Both the position numbers and the translations under genes were made by a program. A DNA stretch of 37,430 bases, taken from NCBI GenBank assembly GCA_016866575.1, contig VGMA01000003.1, positions 1-37,430 on the forward strand, in the 5' to 3' direction. Within the stretch, counting starts at the first letter, position 1, and the number at the start of each line of letters is the position of its first letter. Positions 8,579 to 16,614 of this stretch are shown here, in pieces. The notes beneath the pieces were generated by a model. It saw only the letters and a program-made list of their open reading frames with translations. It did no database searches and was not told where the DNA came from. This DNA comes from Chlamydiota bacterium (GTDB lineage Bacteria; Chlamydiota; Chlamydiia; Chlamydiales; VGMA01).

Positions 8579-9515
8579 GGTCTTCCTTCCAGTTAAGTTT
8601 GGTTGGCAAGGTTACTTTAACTACTCCCTCACCTTTTACAGAGCTTTTGCCTGTTTCTTGATCAAAAGCTATGATCAATTTTTCTGCACTAAGATGCAAT
8701 GTTTCGTTTGTAAAATCGATCGGGCTATTTTCAGTTCCGGTTAAAGCAAATTGTGTTATGCGCTGCTCTTTATCTAAAAATAGTTCTACGATACCAGGAA
8801 CTGCAGCAAAGCCTAGTTCAGGATGCTCAATACGCGCTCCTTGATCTAAAGTAATTTTATTTTCTTCTCTTGAAAAAAGGGTGTGTTTAGCTTGCAATCT
8901 GTATCCATGTATTACCGCGCCAAGATCATCAAGAGCAAAAGTTTTACTTTCGGTGTCGTAAGATATTTTGGTTGCGATGAAGGTGTCTTTTGGTGTTTTT
9001 ACAGTGCAAGATCCACCTTCTTGATCGCTAAAAAAGTGGAGCGTTCCATCGGAAAGATATTGTACTTTTTCCGCAAAAATTTGATAGAGATTGCCGATAG
9101 AGAGCTCAACATTGGTTTTCCCTGAAATGGTTTGGATGTTTTTCCCTTTTTCAGAAGAAAAATGGCACTCTACATTTTTTGCTTTTAAACAGACATCTTG
9201 TTTTAGATCAGAAATTTGGACAAGATGGTCTTCTTCTGCATTTAGTGTTGCGCTAAGTTTATTAAAATCTACGTCAGCTTTATCACACTCGACAATACGA
9301 CTCTCAGAAAGGGAAATTTTGACCGCTTTTTCCAAAAAGGCGTGAGAGAGTTTGGTTTCGTCATTAGGGGCTTTTTCTACTAAAACTTCTTGAGCCTCAA
9401 AATGGCCAAGTGGATGGGAAATGGAAACGTTTCCTTTGAGAGTTAATAAATTTGAAGCAAGTGAAGCTTCATCAGATGCGATCAGGGCAGCAAGTGTGCA
9501 TATAAGTAAGGTCAT
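8544..9515 (-). CDS. LptA/OstA-like periplasmic LPS transport protein
   Basis: The 323-residue protein starts with a short hydrophobic signal-like segment (MTLLICTLAALIAS). It continues with repeated beta-strand blocks of the OstA/LptA jelly-roll kind: LTLKGNVSISHPLGHFEAQEVLVEK, then AKNVECHF, ISYDTESKTFALDDLGAVIHGYRLQAKH and LHLSAEKLIIAFDQ. LptA forms the periplasmic bridge that carries LPS from LptC to LptD. It is nearly twice the length of E. coli LptA (185), so it probably holds two stacked OstA units. Family membership is inferred from the strand pattern and from its place between lptC-like and lptB. It shares a 4-nt ATGA overlap with the gene before it and 35 nt with lptB. Confidence 0.75.
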   Translation of the reverse strand: MTLLICTLAALIASDEASLASNLLTLKGNVSISHPLGHFEAQEVLVEKAPNDETKLSHAFLEKAVKISLSESRIVECDKADVDFNKLSATLNAEEDHLVQISDLKQDVCLKAKNVECHFSSEKGKNIQTISGKTNVELSIGNLYQIFAEKVQYLSDGTLHFFSDQEGGSCTVKTPKDTFIATKISYDTESKTFALDDLGAVIHGYRLQAKHTLFSREENKITLDQGARIEHPELGFAAVPGIVELFLDKEQRITQFALTGTENSPIDFTNETLHLSAEKLIIAFDQETGKSSVKGEGVVKVTLPTKLNWKEDLVTTLIPLPLT

Positions 9516-10018
9516 TTTTCCTCCAGATTCAAGTGGGCAGTGAAATTTTTGATAGAAAAACAGGGGCTAAGCTCCTGAAAGTAGAAACGTAAATTTGATC
9601 CAAGTCCATCGAATATAAAGTCATTGCCATCATAAATGGACAAATGGAAGTGGTCTGCAAATAGGGTTTGTTTTTTAAAGTCGTAAATAGCTTTTTCTCC
9701 GCGAAGATAGCGCTTTTGTCCGCCTTCACAATAAGAGAGCTCAAAATGGTTGACCTTCTCCAATATTTCATCAATATCAGGTCTAAACTGTAGAAGTGCC
9801 GATGGATAATGCACTTGATACATCACACGTTCTTGATTTTGCGTTTGGAGCAAAATACGTTCAACACCGATGCGCTCATGCTCGCTTGAAGAAGATAACG
9901 GGGAGCTTTTTACACTTACCGATTCAAGAGTCTCAATTTTTTTTGGATCTACAGGAAAAAGAGTAAAGTGCAAAACTGTAAAAAAGATCATCAAAGCGAA
10001 AAGAGCAAAAAGCTTCAT
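9512..10018 (-). CDS. LptC-like inner-membrane LPS transport protein
   Basis: This 168-residue protein has one N-terminal membrane helix (LFALFALMIFFTVLHFTLF) followed by a periplasmic domain with LptC-like strand pattern. RYLRGEKAIYDFKKQTLFADHFHLSIYDG resembles the family's strand-turn-strand repeats, and the family length is about 190. LptC anchors the LPS bridge to the LptBFG transporter. Identity is low and the assignment leans on topology and position: it overlaps kdsA by 4 nt upstream and the lptA-like gene by 4 nt downstream. In C. trachomatis an uncharacterised gene sits at the same place between kdsA and the ATPase gene, from memory. Confidence 0.65.
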   Translation of the reverse strand: MKLFALFALMIFFTVLHFTLFPVDPKKIETLESVSVKSSPLSSSSEHERIGVERILLQTQNQERVMYQVHYPSALLQFRPDIDEILEKVNHFELSYCEGGQKRYLRGEKAIYDFKKQTLFADHFHLSIYDGNDFIFDGLGSNLRFYFQELSPCFSIKNFTAHLNLEEK

Positions 10019-10800
10019 ACGCTCCTTGTAGCTTCGTAAATGCTAAGGCATTGATCAAGAAGTTTAGGAAGACAATCTAGATTGAGCATATTGGTCGCAT
10101 CACTTTTTGCTTTTTCAGGCTCAGGATGCGTTTCTAAAAAGATCATATCAGCCCCAGCAGCAACAGCAGCTTTGACTAAAGGAAAAATGAATCTGCGATC
10201 TCCTCCGGTAGTCTCTCCATTGGTCCCTGGAAGTTGAACAGAGTGTGTTCCATCATAGCATACGGGATATCCAAATTCTTGCATGATCGGAATAGATCTA
10301 AAATCACTTACGAGATTGTTGTAGCCAAAACTTGCGCCTCGATCAGTAAGTATGATTTTTTTATTGTTGGTACTCTCTATTTTTCTTACTGCATGGATCA
10401 TGTCTTTAGGTGCAACAAATTGCCCTTTTTTGATATTTATCGTTTTTCCGGTCTTTCCAGCTTCGACAAGCAGATCTGTTTGTCTACACAAAAATGCAGG
10501 GATTTGTAAGACATCACAAACTTCTGCGACAGGCTCTGCTTGTTCAGGAAGGTGGATGTCAGTCAAGACAGGTACATGGTAGGTGCTTTTGACTTTTGCA
10601 AGGATTCTTAATCCTTCTTTAAGGCCAGGGCCTCTATAGGAATTGATCGACGAGCGGTTGGCTTTATCGAAGCTTCCTTTGAAAAACCAAGAGATATTGC
10701 GCTCTTTACAAAATGAAGAGACTTCATGAGCGATTTCTAAAGCAAGCGCCTCAGATTCGAGAACGCAAGGGCCGAGAATGAAAGATAGTTTGTTTGTCAT
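10015..10800 (-). CDS. kdsA: 3-deoxy-8-phosphooctulonate (Kdo-8-P) synthase
   Basis: KdsA condenses phosphoenolpyruvate with arabinose-5-phosphate to make Kdo-8-phosphate, the first committed step to the Kdo of LPS. The 261-residue TIM-barrel protein carries LGPCVLES near the start, the phosphate-binding KGSFDKANRSS, LTDIHLPEQ, YDGTHSVQLPG and FLETHPEPEKAKSDATNM. Cys12 in GPCVLES, together with the later His, Glu and Asp, marks the metal-dependent class; the metal-independent E. coli enzyme has Asn at this position. It lies 19 nt after dapB and overlaps lptC by 4 nt, so it sits inside an envelope operon. Confidence 0.96.
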   Translation of the reverse strand: MTNKLSFILGPCVLESEALALEIAHEVSSFCKERNISWFFKGSFDKANRSSINSYRGPGLKEGLRILAKVKSTYHVPVLTDIHLPEQAEPVAEVCDVLQIPAFLCRQTDLLVEAGKTGKTINIKKGQFVAPKDMIHAVRKIESTNNKKIILTDRGASFGYNNLVSDFRSIPIMQEFGYPVCYDGTHSVQLPGTNGETTGGDRRFIFPLVKAAVAAGADMIFLETHPEPEKAKSDATNMLNLDCLPKLLDQCLSIYEATRSV

Positions 10801-10819
10801 AGCTTGCAGTATATACTAA

Positions 10820-11560
10820 TTACATAATAGCGAGCAAGTCGGCCATTTGATAAAGACCTTTCGGTTTTTGATGCAAAAATTCGATGGCTTTGATAGCTCC
10901 TTCTGCATAAAGGTCTCTTGAAAGGGCTTTATGCGTTAGCTCAATCACTTCACTTGCTGATTCAAAACAGATCTTATGCACTCCTACGATCTCATCTTCT
11001 CTATGAGAGATAAGCTCTGGAGACGTTTTGAGTTTAGATGCAAGAAAAAGAGCTGTGCCGCTTGGAGCATCTTTTTTATTTTTGTGGTGCCATTCTTCAA
11101 TGGTAACCTTTGCATTTTTGTGAAAAGCTTCTTCGCAAATTTGCATGAACTTTGCCAAGAAGGGGATTCCTAATGAAAAGTTAGGGGCCCGTAAAATTGG
11201 AATATGGGTGGAGATTTCTTCAACCAATTTTTCAGTAGAGCTTTGATAACCTGTAGCTCCTATAATTAGAGCTTTTTCACTTCTGAGGACATGCGGAATG
11301 TATCTGGACAGGGCATCTGGATGAGAAACATCGATGATGACATCAGAGTCTCTGCACATTTTTTCATAATTTGCATGAAAAAGTAAAGGGAGCGGGCAAG
11401 ATGGAAAAAACGTGCTTAAGGGCTTGCCGATAAGTGGGCTTTTAGGTCTTACGATGGCATGTTCTAATGAAATCGTTGAGCTTTCAAGAAGTTTTAATAC
11501 GATTTTTGAGCCCAGTTTGCCTGTAGCTCCGATGAGGGCAACGCGAATAGATTTCTGCAT
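10820..11560 (-). CDS. dapB: 4-hydroxy-tetrahydrodipicolinate reductase
   Basis: DapB reduces hydroxy-tetrahydrodipicolinate with NAD(P)H on the route to meso-diaminopimelate and lysine. The nucleotide-binding GATGKLG is at residues 11-17, VIIDVSHPDA and LIIGATGYQS follow, and the substrate/catalytic block EEWHHKNKKDAPSGTAL is intact. The 246 residues fit the family (about 245-275). It is the first gene of the minus-strand series dapB-kdsA-lptC-lptA-lptB, with its promoter expected in the 83-nt space to the divergent gene at 11644. Meso-DAP supply fits the thin chlamydial peptidoglycan. Confidence 0.93.
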   Translation of the reverse strand: MQKSIRVALIGATGKLGSKIVLKLLESSTISLEHAIVRPKSPLIGKPLSTFFPSCPLPLLFHANYEKMCRDSDVIIDVSHPDALSRYIPHVLRSEKALIIGATGYQSSTEKLVEEISTHIPILRAPNFSLGIPFLAKFMQICEEAFHKNAKVTIEEWHHKNKKDAPSGTALFLASKLKTSPELISHREDEIVGVHKICFESASEVIELTHKALSRDLYAEGAIKAIEFLHQKPKGLYQMADLLAIM

Positions 11561-11643
11561 TTTAAAAAATTCTTACATTAAAAATTTGTTGTATATATCA
11601 TAAAGATTACGTTAATTTTTTGCAAAACGTATAAGGAGTAGGT

Positions 11644-13839
11644 ATGTTACAAAGAATGCACTCAGATGGCAGCTACTATATAGGTAGAGATGCTTGTATA
11701 CCGCTTGAAGATGAGGTATCTCATTGCGTAGAAGGGTTTAACAAAACTTTAAAAGCGATAGCTTCTACATTTAAAAATGCAAGGCCTGAAGAAGCAGATC
11801 TGCAAACAGATCAATTAGTTTTAAAAACGCACATCAAAAAAATGGAAAGGCTTCGCAAAAGAATAGAAATCAATTTAGAAGAGGTAAGCTCAAAAAATAT
11901 CCAATCACGGATAGGCTGCTGCGGGGTGGGGCTAAAAGTCATGAAAGTTGAATATGCAGCAGATGTAACAACGATCGTTTTGAGTATACTCAATAACTTG
12001 ATGAAAACAGGTGATTTATCTTCGACAAGTCGCATAGGCTGGGCCGCTTTGGCTGTGCAAGGATGCGGGCAAATTTTGTCAAAAATAGGGGATAATGCCA
12101 ATGCAGAAAAGCTTGTACAAGAAAGAAAAGTGACTGAGCTTCGAGATCTTAAAGCCCGTCTTTGCGGATTAGAAAGAGCTAAAACTATGGTTAAGCTCTT
12201 TGGGCTTTTTGAGGCCCTTCGGAAAGGAGAAAGGGAGATGAACGCAAAAAATATTCGCAAAGGGATTCGCCTATGTGGAGCTATACCAGAAGAATACTGC
12301 GATCTCATCAATCCTGAAATCGCTATGGCTCAGATTTGCAATCTAACAAAAATAGATGTGCGTAATTTGAGCCCTTATTCTGATTTGGCTGATGAAATAG
12401 TGAGAGTAGTAGAGAGAACTACGCCCCCTCCAAGCTCTAAAGATGATGAAGCATTAGCTACAGGATCAAATCACAGCACCATATCCGATCCAGGGGATCT
12501 CACTTTATTATTAAAAAAGTGGAATCGCGTTCATTACAATCTCAATAGCGCGTTAGACACGGTCAATGACATGTTAGAAACAGGGCCGAATGATAAGCAA
12601 AAATTGAGTTTTGTTTCGATCAATCAAATATTGAGTCAGGGGGTTAAGGATCTAAAGGTTCTTTACCGCTATGCGAATGATATGGCAAATATAACGGATC
12701 CTAAAGTGAGAAATTGTTCTTACGAAACTGAGCTTCTTTTTTACTCTGTTGTCGAGACTATCGTCACCATCGTAAGTGGAATTAGCTTTGTAATTTTTAA
12801 TTTACAAAACCAGCAAAATATACAAGTAATCTGGATTACAGGACTCATCATTGTATTAGGTCCAATCATTTCAAAAATCAATAAATTCAATACTAGTAAG
12901 GCTATTGATTTAGAGATCGACCGTCAGCTTCTTTTGAAGGTTAAGGAGGGCAAAGGCTTCATAGAGGGCATCGAGGCTCTTATGACAACGCTCAAATCGA
13001 TTGAAGATACACAAGAATATCTTTCTCCTGAAGTGGTTAAACAAGCCATTGACTCATGTAAACAATCAGATCCATTTAAAGATATTGGGGGCGCTGTAGA
13101 AGTAAAAGCTGCATCTAAAAGCCATTTTGCAGCAACGACTTTATTCCAAAAAGAGGAGGAGGTGGAGTTAAAAGAGCTTCGTAGGCAAACAAAAATTTCA
13201 AGCGATAGAGTTAGAAGACAAAAAGGACCTAGCAGTTCATCAAGCATGGCATGTTGCGTGAAAAAAAGATATATAGAGGTTTGTGAGCCAAATTTTCGCG
13301 AAGACTCTTCTCACGGCAATCGCTCAGAGACCGATAGCGAGCCTGATATCAATATAGATTCTTCAGGAGATGAAAAAATGATGACACCAATAGCAAAGGT
13401 GGCTTTAAGTCCCGGCGGGCTTCAAAGAACAAATTCTGTTTCCAATAGCAAAGGCTCCAGAGAGGAGATTTTGGCATATGTCGCTATGCAGTGTCAAAAA
13501 GCCTCTAGCGGAGACTCGCCAACAGTAACGCCTGGAATCCACTTGGAATTTCCTAATCATGGATCTGTTGTAGCCCAAGATGAAAAGCTCGGAACGCCTC
13601 AGGGACTATTTATACAAGGTGCAATAGCTGCTTCTGGTTTAAAGGGCTCAGGCGAGGAAATTTTGGCATTTGCTGCTGAGCAGTATCAAAAAGTCTTAGA
13701 TGGGGGTATTTCTATCGCAATACCGGGAATGCGCTTAGAAATAACTAATAATGAATCTGTTAAGAGCGAAGGTCAAAGATTGGAAACACCTCATGGCCTA
13801 TTTATAGAAGATTCGATAAAAGGGGAGGAATTGGTATAA
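11644..13839 (+). CDS. Candidate inclusion-membrane-like protein with C-terminal tandem repeat
   Basis: I do not recognise a family for this 731-residue protein. AAGGAG at 11633-11638 gives a firm start. The first 360 residues are helical and charged. Two membrane spans separated by only about six residues follow (about 365-387 and 394-411). Such a paired hydrophobic hairpin is the usual mark of chlamydial inclusion (Inc) proteins, though those are usually smaller and N-terminal in hydrophobicity. Residues 530-600 form a Ser-rich, low-complexity linker (GPSSSSSMACC, RSETDSEPDINIDSSGD). Residues 603-662 and 667-726 are a clear tandem duplication. It is a single gene, divergent from dapB and followed by a tRNA. 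A host-facing secreted role is inference only. Confidence 0.78.
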   Translation: MLQRMHSDGSYYIGRDACIPLEDEVSHCVEGFNKTLKAIASTFKNARPEEADLQTDQLVLKTHIKKMERLRKRIEINLEEVSSKNIQSRIGCCGVGLKVMKVEYAADVTTIVLSILNNLMKTGDLSSTSRIGWAALAVQGCGQILSKIGDNANAEKLVQERKVTELRDLKARLCGLERAKTMVKLFGLFEALRKGEREMNAKNIRKGIRLCGAIPEEYCDLINPEIAMAQICNLTKIDVRNLSPYSDLADEIVRVVERTTPPPSSKDDEALATGSNHSTISDPGDLTLLLKKWNRVHYNLNSALDTVNDMLETGPNDKQKLSFVSINQILSQGVKDLKVLYRYANDMANITDPKVRNCSYETELLFYSVVETIVTIVSGISFVIFNLQNQQNIQVIWITGLIIVLGPIISKINKFNTSKAIDLEIDRQLLLKVKEGKGFIEGIEALMTTLKSIEDTQEYLSPEVVKQAIDSCKQSDPFKDIGGAVEVKAASKSHFAATTLFQKEEEVELKELRRQTKISSDRVRRQKGPSSSSSMACCVKKRYIEVCEPNFREDSSHGNRSETDSEPDINIDSSGDEKMMTPIAKVALSPGGLQRTNSVSNSKGSREEILAYVAMQCQKASSGDSPTVTPGIHLEFPNHGSVVAQDEKLGTPQGLFIQGAIAASGLKGSGEEILAFAAEQYQKVLDGGISIAIPGMRLEITNNESVKSEGQRLETPHGLFIEDSIKGEELV
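13450..13821 (+). repeat. Two 60-codon tandem repeats inside the Inc-like gene
   Basis: Codons 603-662 (13450-13629) and 667-726 (13642-13821) align without gaps over 60 residues, with about 28 identical positions by eye. Each unit starts KGS-EEILA and ends in a TP-GLFI motif; a 4-residue linker separates them. The divergence shows an old duplication. Confidence 0.85.
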
Positions 13840-13862
13840 ATCTGATATTCTTGAAATATCGC

Positions 13863-13891
13863 TTGAAAATCGTAAGACGATTAAGTATACT
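13863..13891 (+). promoter_or_regulatory. Promoter of tRNA-Arg(UCU), sigma-70/66 type
   Basis: TTGAAA (13863-13868) and TATACT (13886-13891) are separated by exactly 17 nt, and the tRNA starts 12 nt after the -10 box. The spacer contains a perfect 6-3-6 dyad, AATCGT-aag-ACGATT (13868-13882). Confidence 0.75.
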
Positions 13892-13903
13892 CTAGGGAAA
13901 TTT

Positions 13904-13976
13904 GGACTGGTAGCTCAGTGGATAGAGCATCCGCCTTCTAAGCGGATGGTCGCAGGTTCGAGTCCTGCCCAGTCCG
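13904..13976 (+). tRNA. tRNA-Arg, anticodon TCT
   Basis: The 73-nt cloverleaf has acceptor arms GGACTGG and CCAGTCC, a D-arm GCTCAGTGGATAGAGC, anticodon stem TCCGC/GCGGA around loop CTTCTAA (anticodon TCT, reading AGA/AGG), and a T-arm GCAGG-TTCGAGT-CCTGC. The discriminator is G and CCA is not encoded. A downstream ORF begins 20 nt later with no terminator between, so the tRNA may be cut out of a longer transcript. Confidence 0.97.
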
Positions 13977-13995
13977 ATATCCTTAGGGTGTCGCC

Positions 13996-16614
13996 ATGAT
14001 AAGCAAAAAACAAGCGGCTTCTTTTATAGAATTCAAAGGATCTCTCTTAGGAGATGTAGAATTCCTTTCATCCTCTTTTCCTGAAATAGAAGAAGTTTTT
14101 GCCCTTTTCCATTTACCGGAATTTAGAGATCTTCCTATTTTTCAAAAGCATGACAGAGTCTCTAAAAAACTTTGCGAGTTAATAGCAGAGCACAGCACCC
14201 CTTGTTTTCTTCTACCTGCTGTGGTTGATTACATTTCTAGGGTGCAGCTGCTTTTACCGACATACAACTTTGTCAGTTTTGAATTCTGGCTGAACCAGTA
14301 CTCTGGGCTTTCGTTTGAAGAAAATTTCAAAATACGGGGTAAGATCGCTGGAAAGTATCTTCAAAGAGATGATTACCAGACCTATTTTCCCATCGGTTTA
14401 GATAAGCAACATCCAGGATCTCACTTTGTACTAGCTCATTTTTCTCCTGATATCGATACTACGGTCGCTTCTTATTGGGGTTTTGTAGATGCTTTTGCTG
14501 CTAAAGTAGCAGAAGGTCTTCACCACTGGATTGTTCCCGAAAGGCTGCCAGACAACCCGATAGAAATGGATCTTTTGTTCCACCGTATTTTTGGATCCAA
14601 CACCTTTCAGGTTTTAGCAAGCCTTCGCCGCGGCATACGGGTCACAGCTCTTGATCTTATGACACAAAAAGGTATTGTCAAAAAGACGCTTGGGGAAAAA
14701 TCGTACGGAATTGAGCATGAAAGAAGCTCACATGCGGTGATTTTAGTCGATGATGCAGGAAATTACTTAGGGGACTGGAGAGCGGTTGATCTTGATACTG
14801 TGCGTGGTTTGATCTACGTGTTCAATGAATATCTTCGCCATGTTGAAAGCTTTATCCATCAAAAATTGATTGCGATTTTTGCAAAGAGTAATTTGACTAA
14901 AAAAGATGTAGAGACTGAGCTTAAAGAGATCTTGAGTCGATGTCTGACCGATTATGAAATGAATGATGCCAACTGCTTTTATATTGATGCATTCATGAAA
15001 GAGGTTCTTTTAATCGAAGCAGGGGAGTCGGCTACTTTTGATCAATTTGCAAAAGGAGTTAGCGCTTTTGGCTTGGATGGTTTCAACAAATTCAAAAAAG
15101 AGCTAGAAAGCCTCCATTCGTCTACAATATTTGATCAAAAAGGGTTGATTATTGAAAATCGCCCGCAGATCTTTGCTCTATTGGATAAAATTTTATTCTC
15201 GCTCACGGAAGCATTTAGTGAATTTAGACGTTATGTAGACACACTTGGATGCGCCCTTGATATCAAACGTAAAGTCTTTGAGCACAATCCACACTACTTA
15301 AGCCACCAAACAGAGCTATCTGATATCCAAGAGCAGATGAAAAACTATAGCCACATGACGGTAAACTATCGTGAGCCTACCGGCAAGTACTCTGTCATGG
15401 GAGCTGTTTATGCTTCTACACTGCAAAAAAGTGTTCTTGGAACGGCATCTTTACGAGATTTCGGCAACTTTGATGAAGCAGAGATCCCTTCATATATCAC
15501 GCCAATCAGTCTTTTAGATCACCACCGCGTAGATATGAAAACGCCAAAAGCTGCAAGATTTGTAATCTCTGATGTGCAGTCATGCAACGTAATAGTGGCA
15601 GATCTTGCGATGAAGATCAATGATCGTTATAGCGATCATTTGATGAGTAAAGAGCTCATTGAAAAAGAGCTTCAAGAGGAAATGAAAAAGAAAGCAACCG
15701 CTTCTACACTCCGTGTAATGCAGAGATTGCTTTTGAGAAAAAGTCTTATCAATGAAAACAGTCCTTATTTTGTCAGCATAGAAAGAGAATTTGTCGAGTA
15801 TTTACACTTCCTCTATGCAATTTTAGATGATACCGACTTTTTGACAAAGACGACTCTTTTAGATGTTGAATGTGTTGCATCGCTAGTAAATAGACTCAAA
15901 TCTCTTTTCAGTAAAAAAGAGGTGGAAGTGATCCACTTTGATGATATTGCCCGCGATGGGGATTTTGTAAAAAATGCGACTAAAAAGCTGCAAAAGAACG
16001 AAGATCTCTACTCTCTTTATCACAAAGTGTATAAAGGAAAAGAGCTTTTGATCGAAAAGACGATCGAAGAGCTCGATAACGCTTTATTCCAAGATACAAA
16101 AACGCAAAATGGATGCGCTTCAGTTGGGCAGTTTAAAATCTATTGTCCAAATATCCCAACACTCGAGCGGCATCGCAATAGAATTTACTCTCTTTTTGTC
16201 CAAAGAGCGGAAGAGATCTACCGTAAAGATGAAAAAATCGATATGCATCTTTTTATGGTGACAACGCTCATATCAGCAGAAGAGCTCCATTTGGGTAAAT
16301 CAGATCGTTATGAGCACAAAGATGTTCTTTGCTGCTGGTATCCGCAAGAAAGTAAAAAAGGTGCGCTCCATCTAAAGTACTTCTTGCAAGAGTTTTTCGC
16401 TTTATCCTCGATGAAGGATATGGATATTGAAGTTAGCGTGTATGGACCAAGAAGAGAAGAGTTTCGCCGTTTGGTAGAAGGAGCGGCAAAAAGGCCTTTA
16501 ATAAAGATCGAAGAATTTGCCAAAGAAAAAGCTTCTTTGCTTGTGATCAAAGTAGATCCTACTTCTATTAACTCTAGAAAAGCAAAAATTACCCCCTGCT
16601 TGCCATGGAATTAG
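13996..16614 (+). CDS. Large DHH-family phosphoesterase-like protein
   Basis: This 872-residue protein carries motifs of the DHH superfamily (RecJ, PRUNE, family II pyrophosphatase), which hydrolyse phosphoesters with bound metals. Motif I reads H148-F-S-P-D152-I-D154 with T-V-A-S following, and motif III reads LLD508-H509-H510. A downstream VQSCNVIVADL occupies the place of the small-residue motif IV. Between motifs I and III lie about 355 residues, compared with under 100 in family II pyrophosphatases, so a large helical insertion is likely. There is no signal peptide or membrane helix. AGGG precedes the ATG by 9 nt. The gene follows tRNA-Arg by 19 nt and overlaps the VanX-like gene by 10 nt. 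The exact substrate is unknown. Confidence 0.7.
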   Translation: MISKKQAASFIEFKGSLLGDVEFLSSSFPEIEEVFALFHLPEFRDLPIFQKHDRVSKKLCELIAEHSTPCFLLPAVVDYISRVQLLLPTYNFVSFEFWLNQYSGLSFEENFKIRGKIAGKYLQRDDYQTYFPIGLDKQHPGSHFVLAHFSPDIDTTVASYWGFVDAFAAKVAEGLHHWIVPERLPDNPIEMDLLFHRIFGSNTFQVLASLRRGIRVTALDLMTQKGIVKKTLGEKSYGIEHERSSHAVILVDDAGNYLGDWRAVDLDTVRGLIYVFNEYLRHVESFIHQKLIAIFAKSNLTKKDVETELKEILSRCLTDYEMNDANCFYIDAFMKEVLLIEAGESATFDQFAKGVSAFGLDGFNKFKKELESLHSSTIFDQKGLIIENRPQIFALLDKILFSLTEAFSEFRRYVDTLGCALDIKRKVFEHNPHYLSHQTELSDIQEQMKNYSHMTVNYREPTGKYSVMGAVYASTLQKSVLGTASLRDFGNFDEAEIPSYITPISLLDHHRVDMKTPKAARFVISDVQSCNVIVADLAMKINDRYSDHLMSKELIEKELQEEMKKKATASTLRVMQRLLLRKSLINENSPYFVSIEREFVEYLHFLYAILDDTDFLTKTTLLDVECVASLVNRLKSLFSKKEVEVIHFDDIARDGDFVKNATKKLQKNEDLYSLYHKVYKGKELLIEKTIEELDNALFQDTKTQNGCASVGQFKIYCPNIPTLERHRNRIYSLFVQRAEEIYRKDEKIDMHLFMVTTLISAEELHLGKSDRYEHKDVLCCWYPQESKKGALHLKYFLQEFFALSSMKDMDIEVSVYGPRREEFRRLVEGAAKRPLIKIEEFAKEKASLLVIKVDPTSINSRKAKITPCLPWN

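Noticed and set aside
8358..8744. 128-codon plus-strand ORF
   Set aside because: It is antisense to lptB and the lptA-like gene, both well supported by motifs and operon structure.
11811..12311. 166-codon minus-strand ORF
   Set aside because: It is antisense to the Inc-like gene, has no ribosome site and shows composition typical of a shadow frame.
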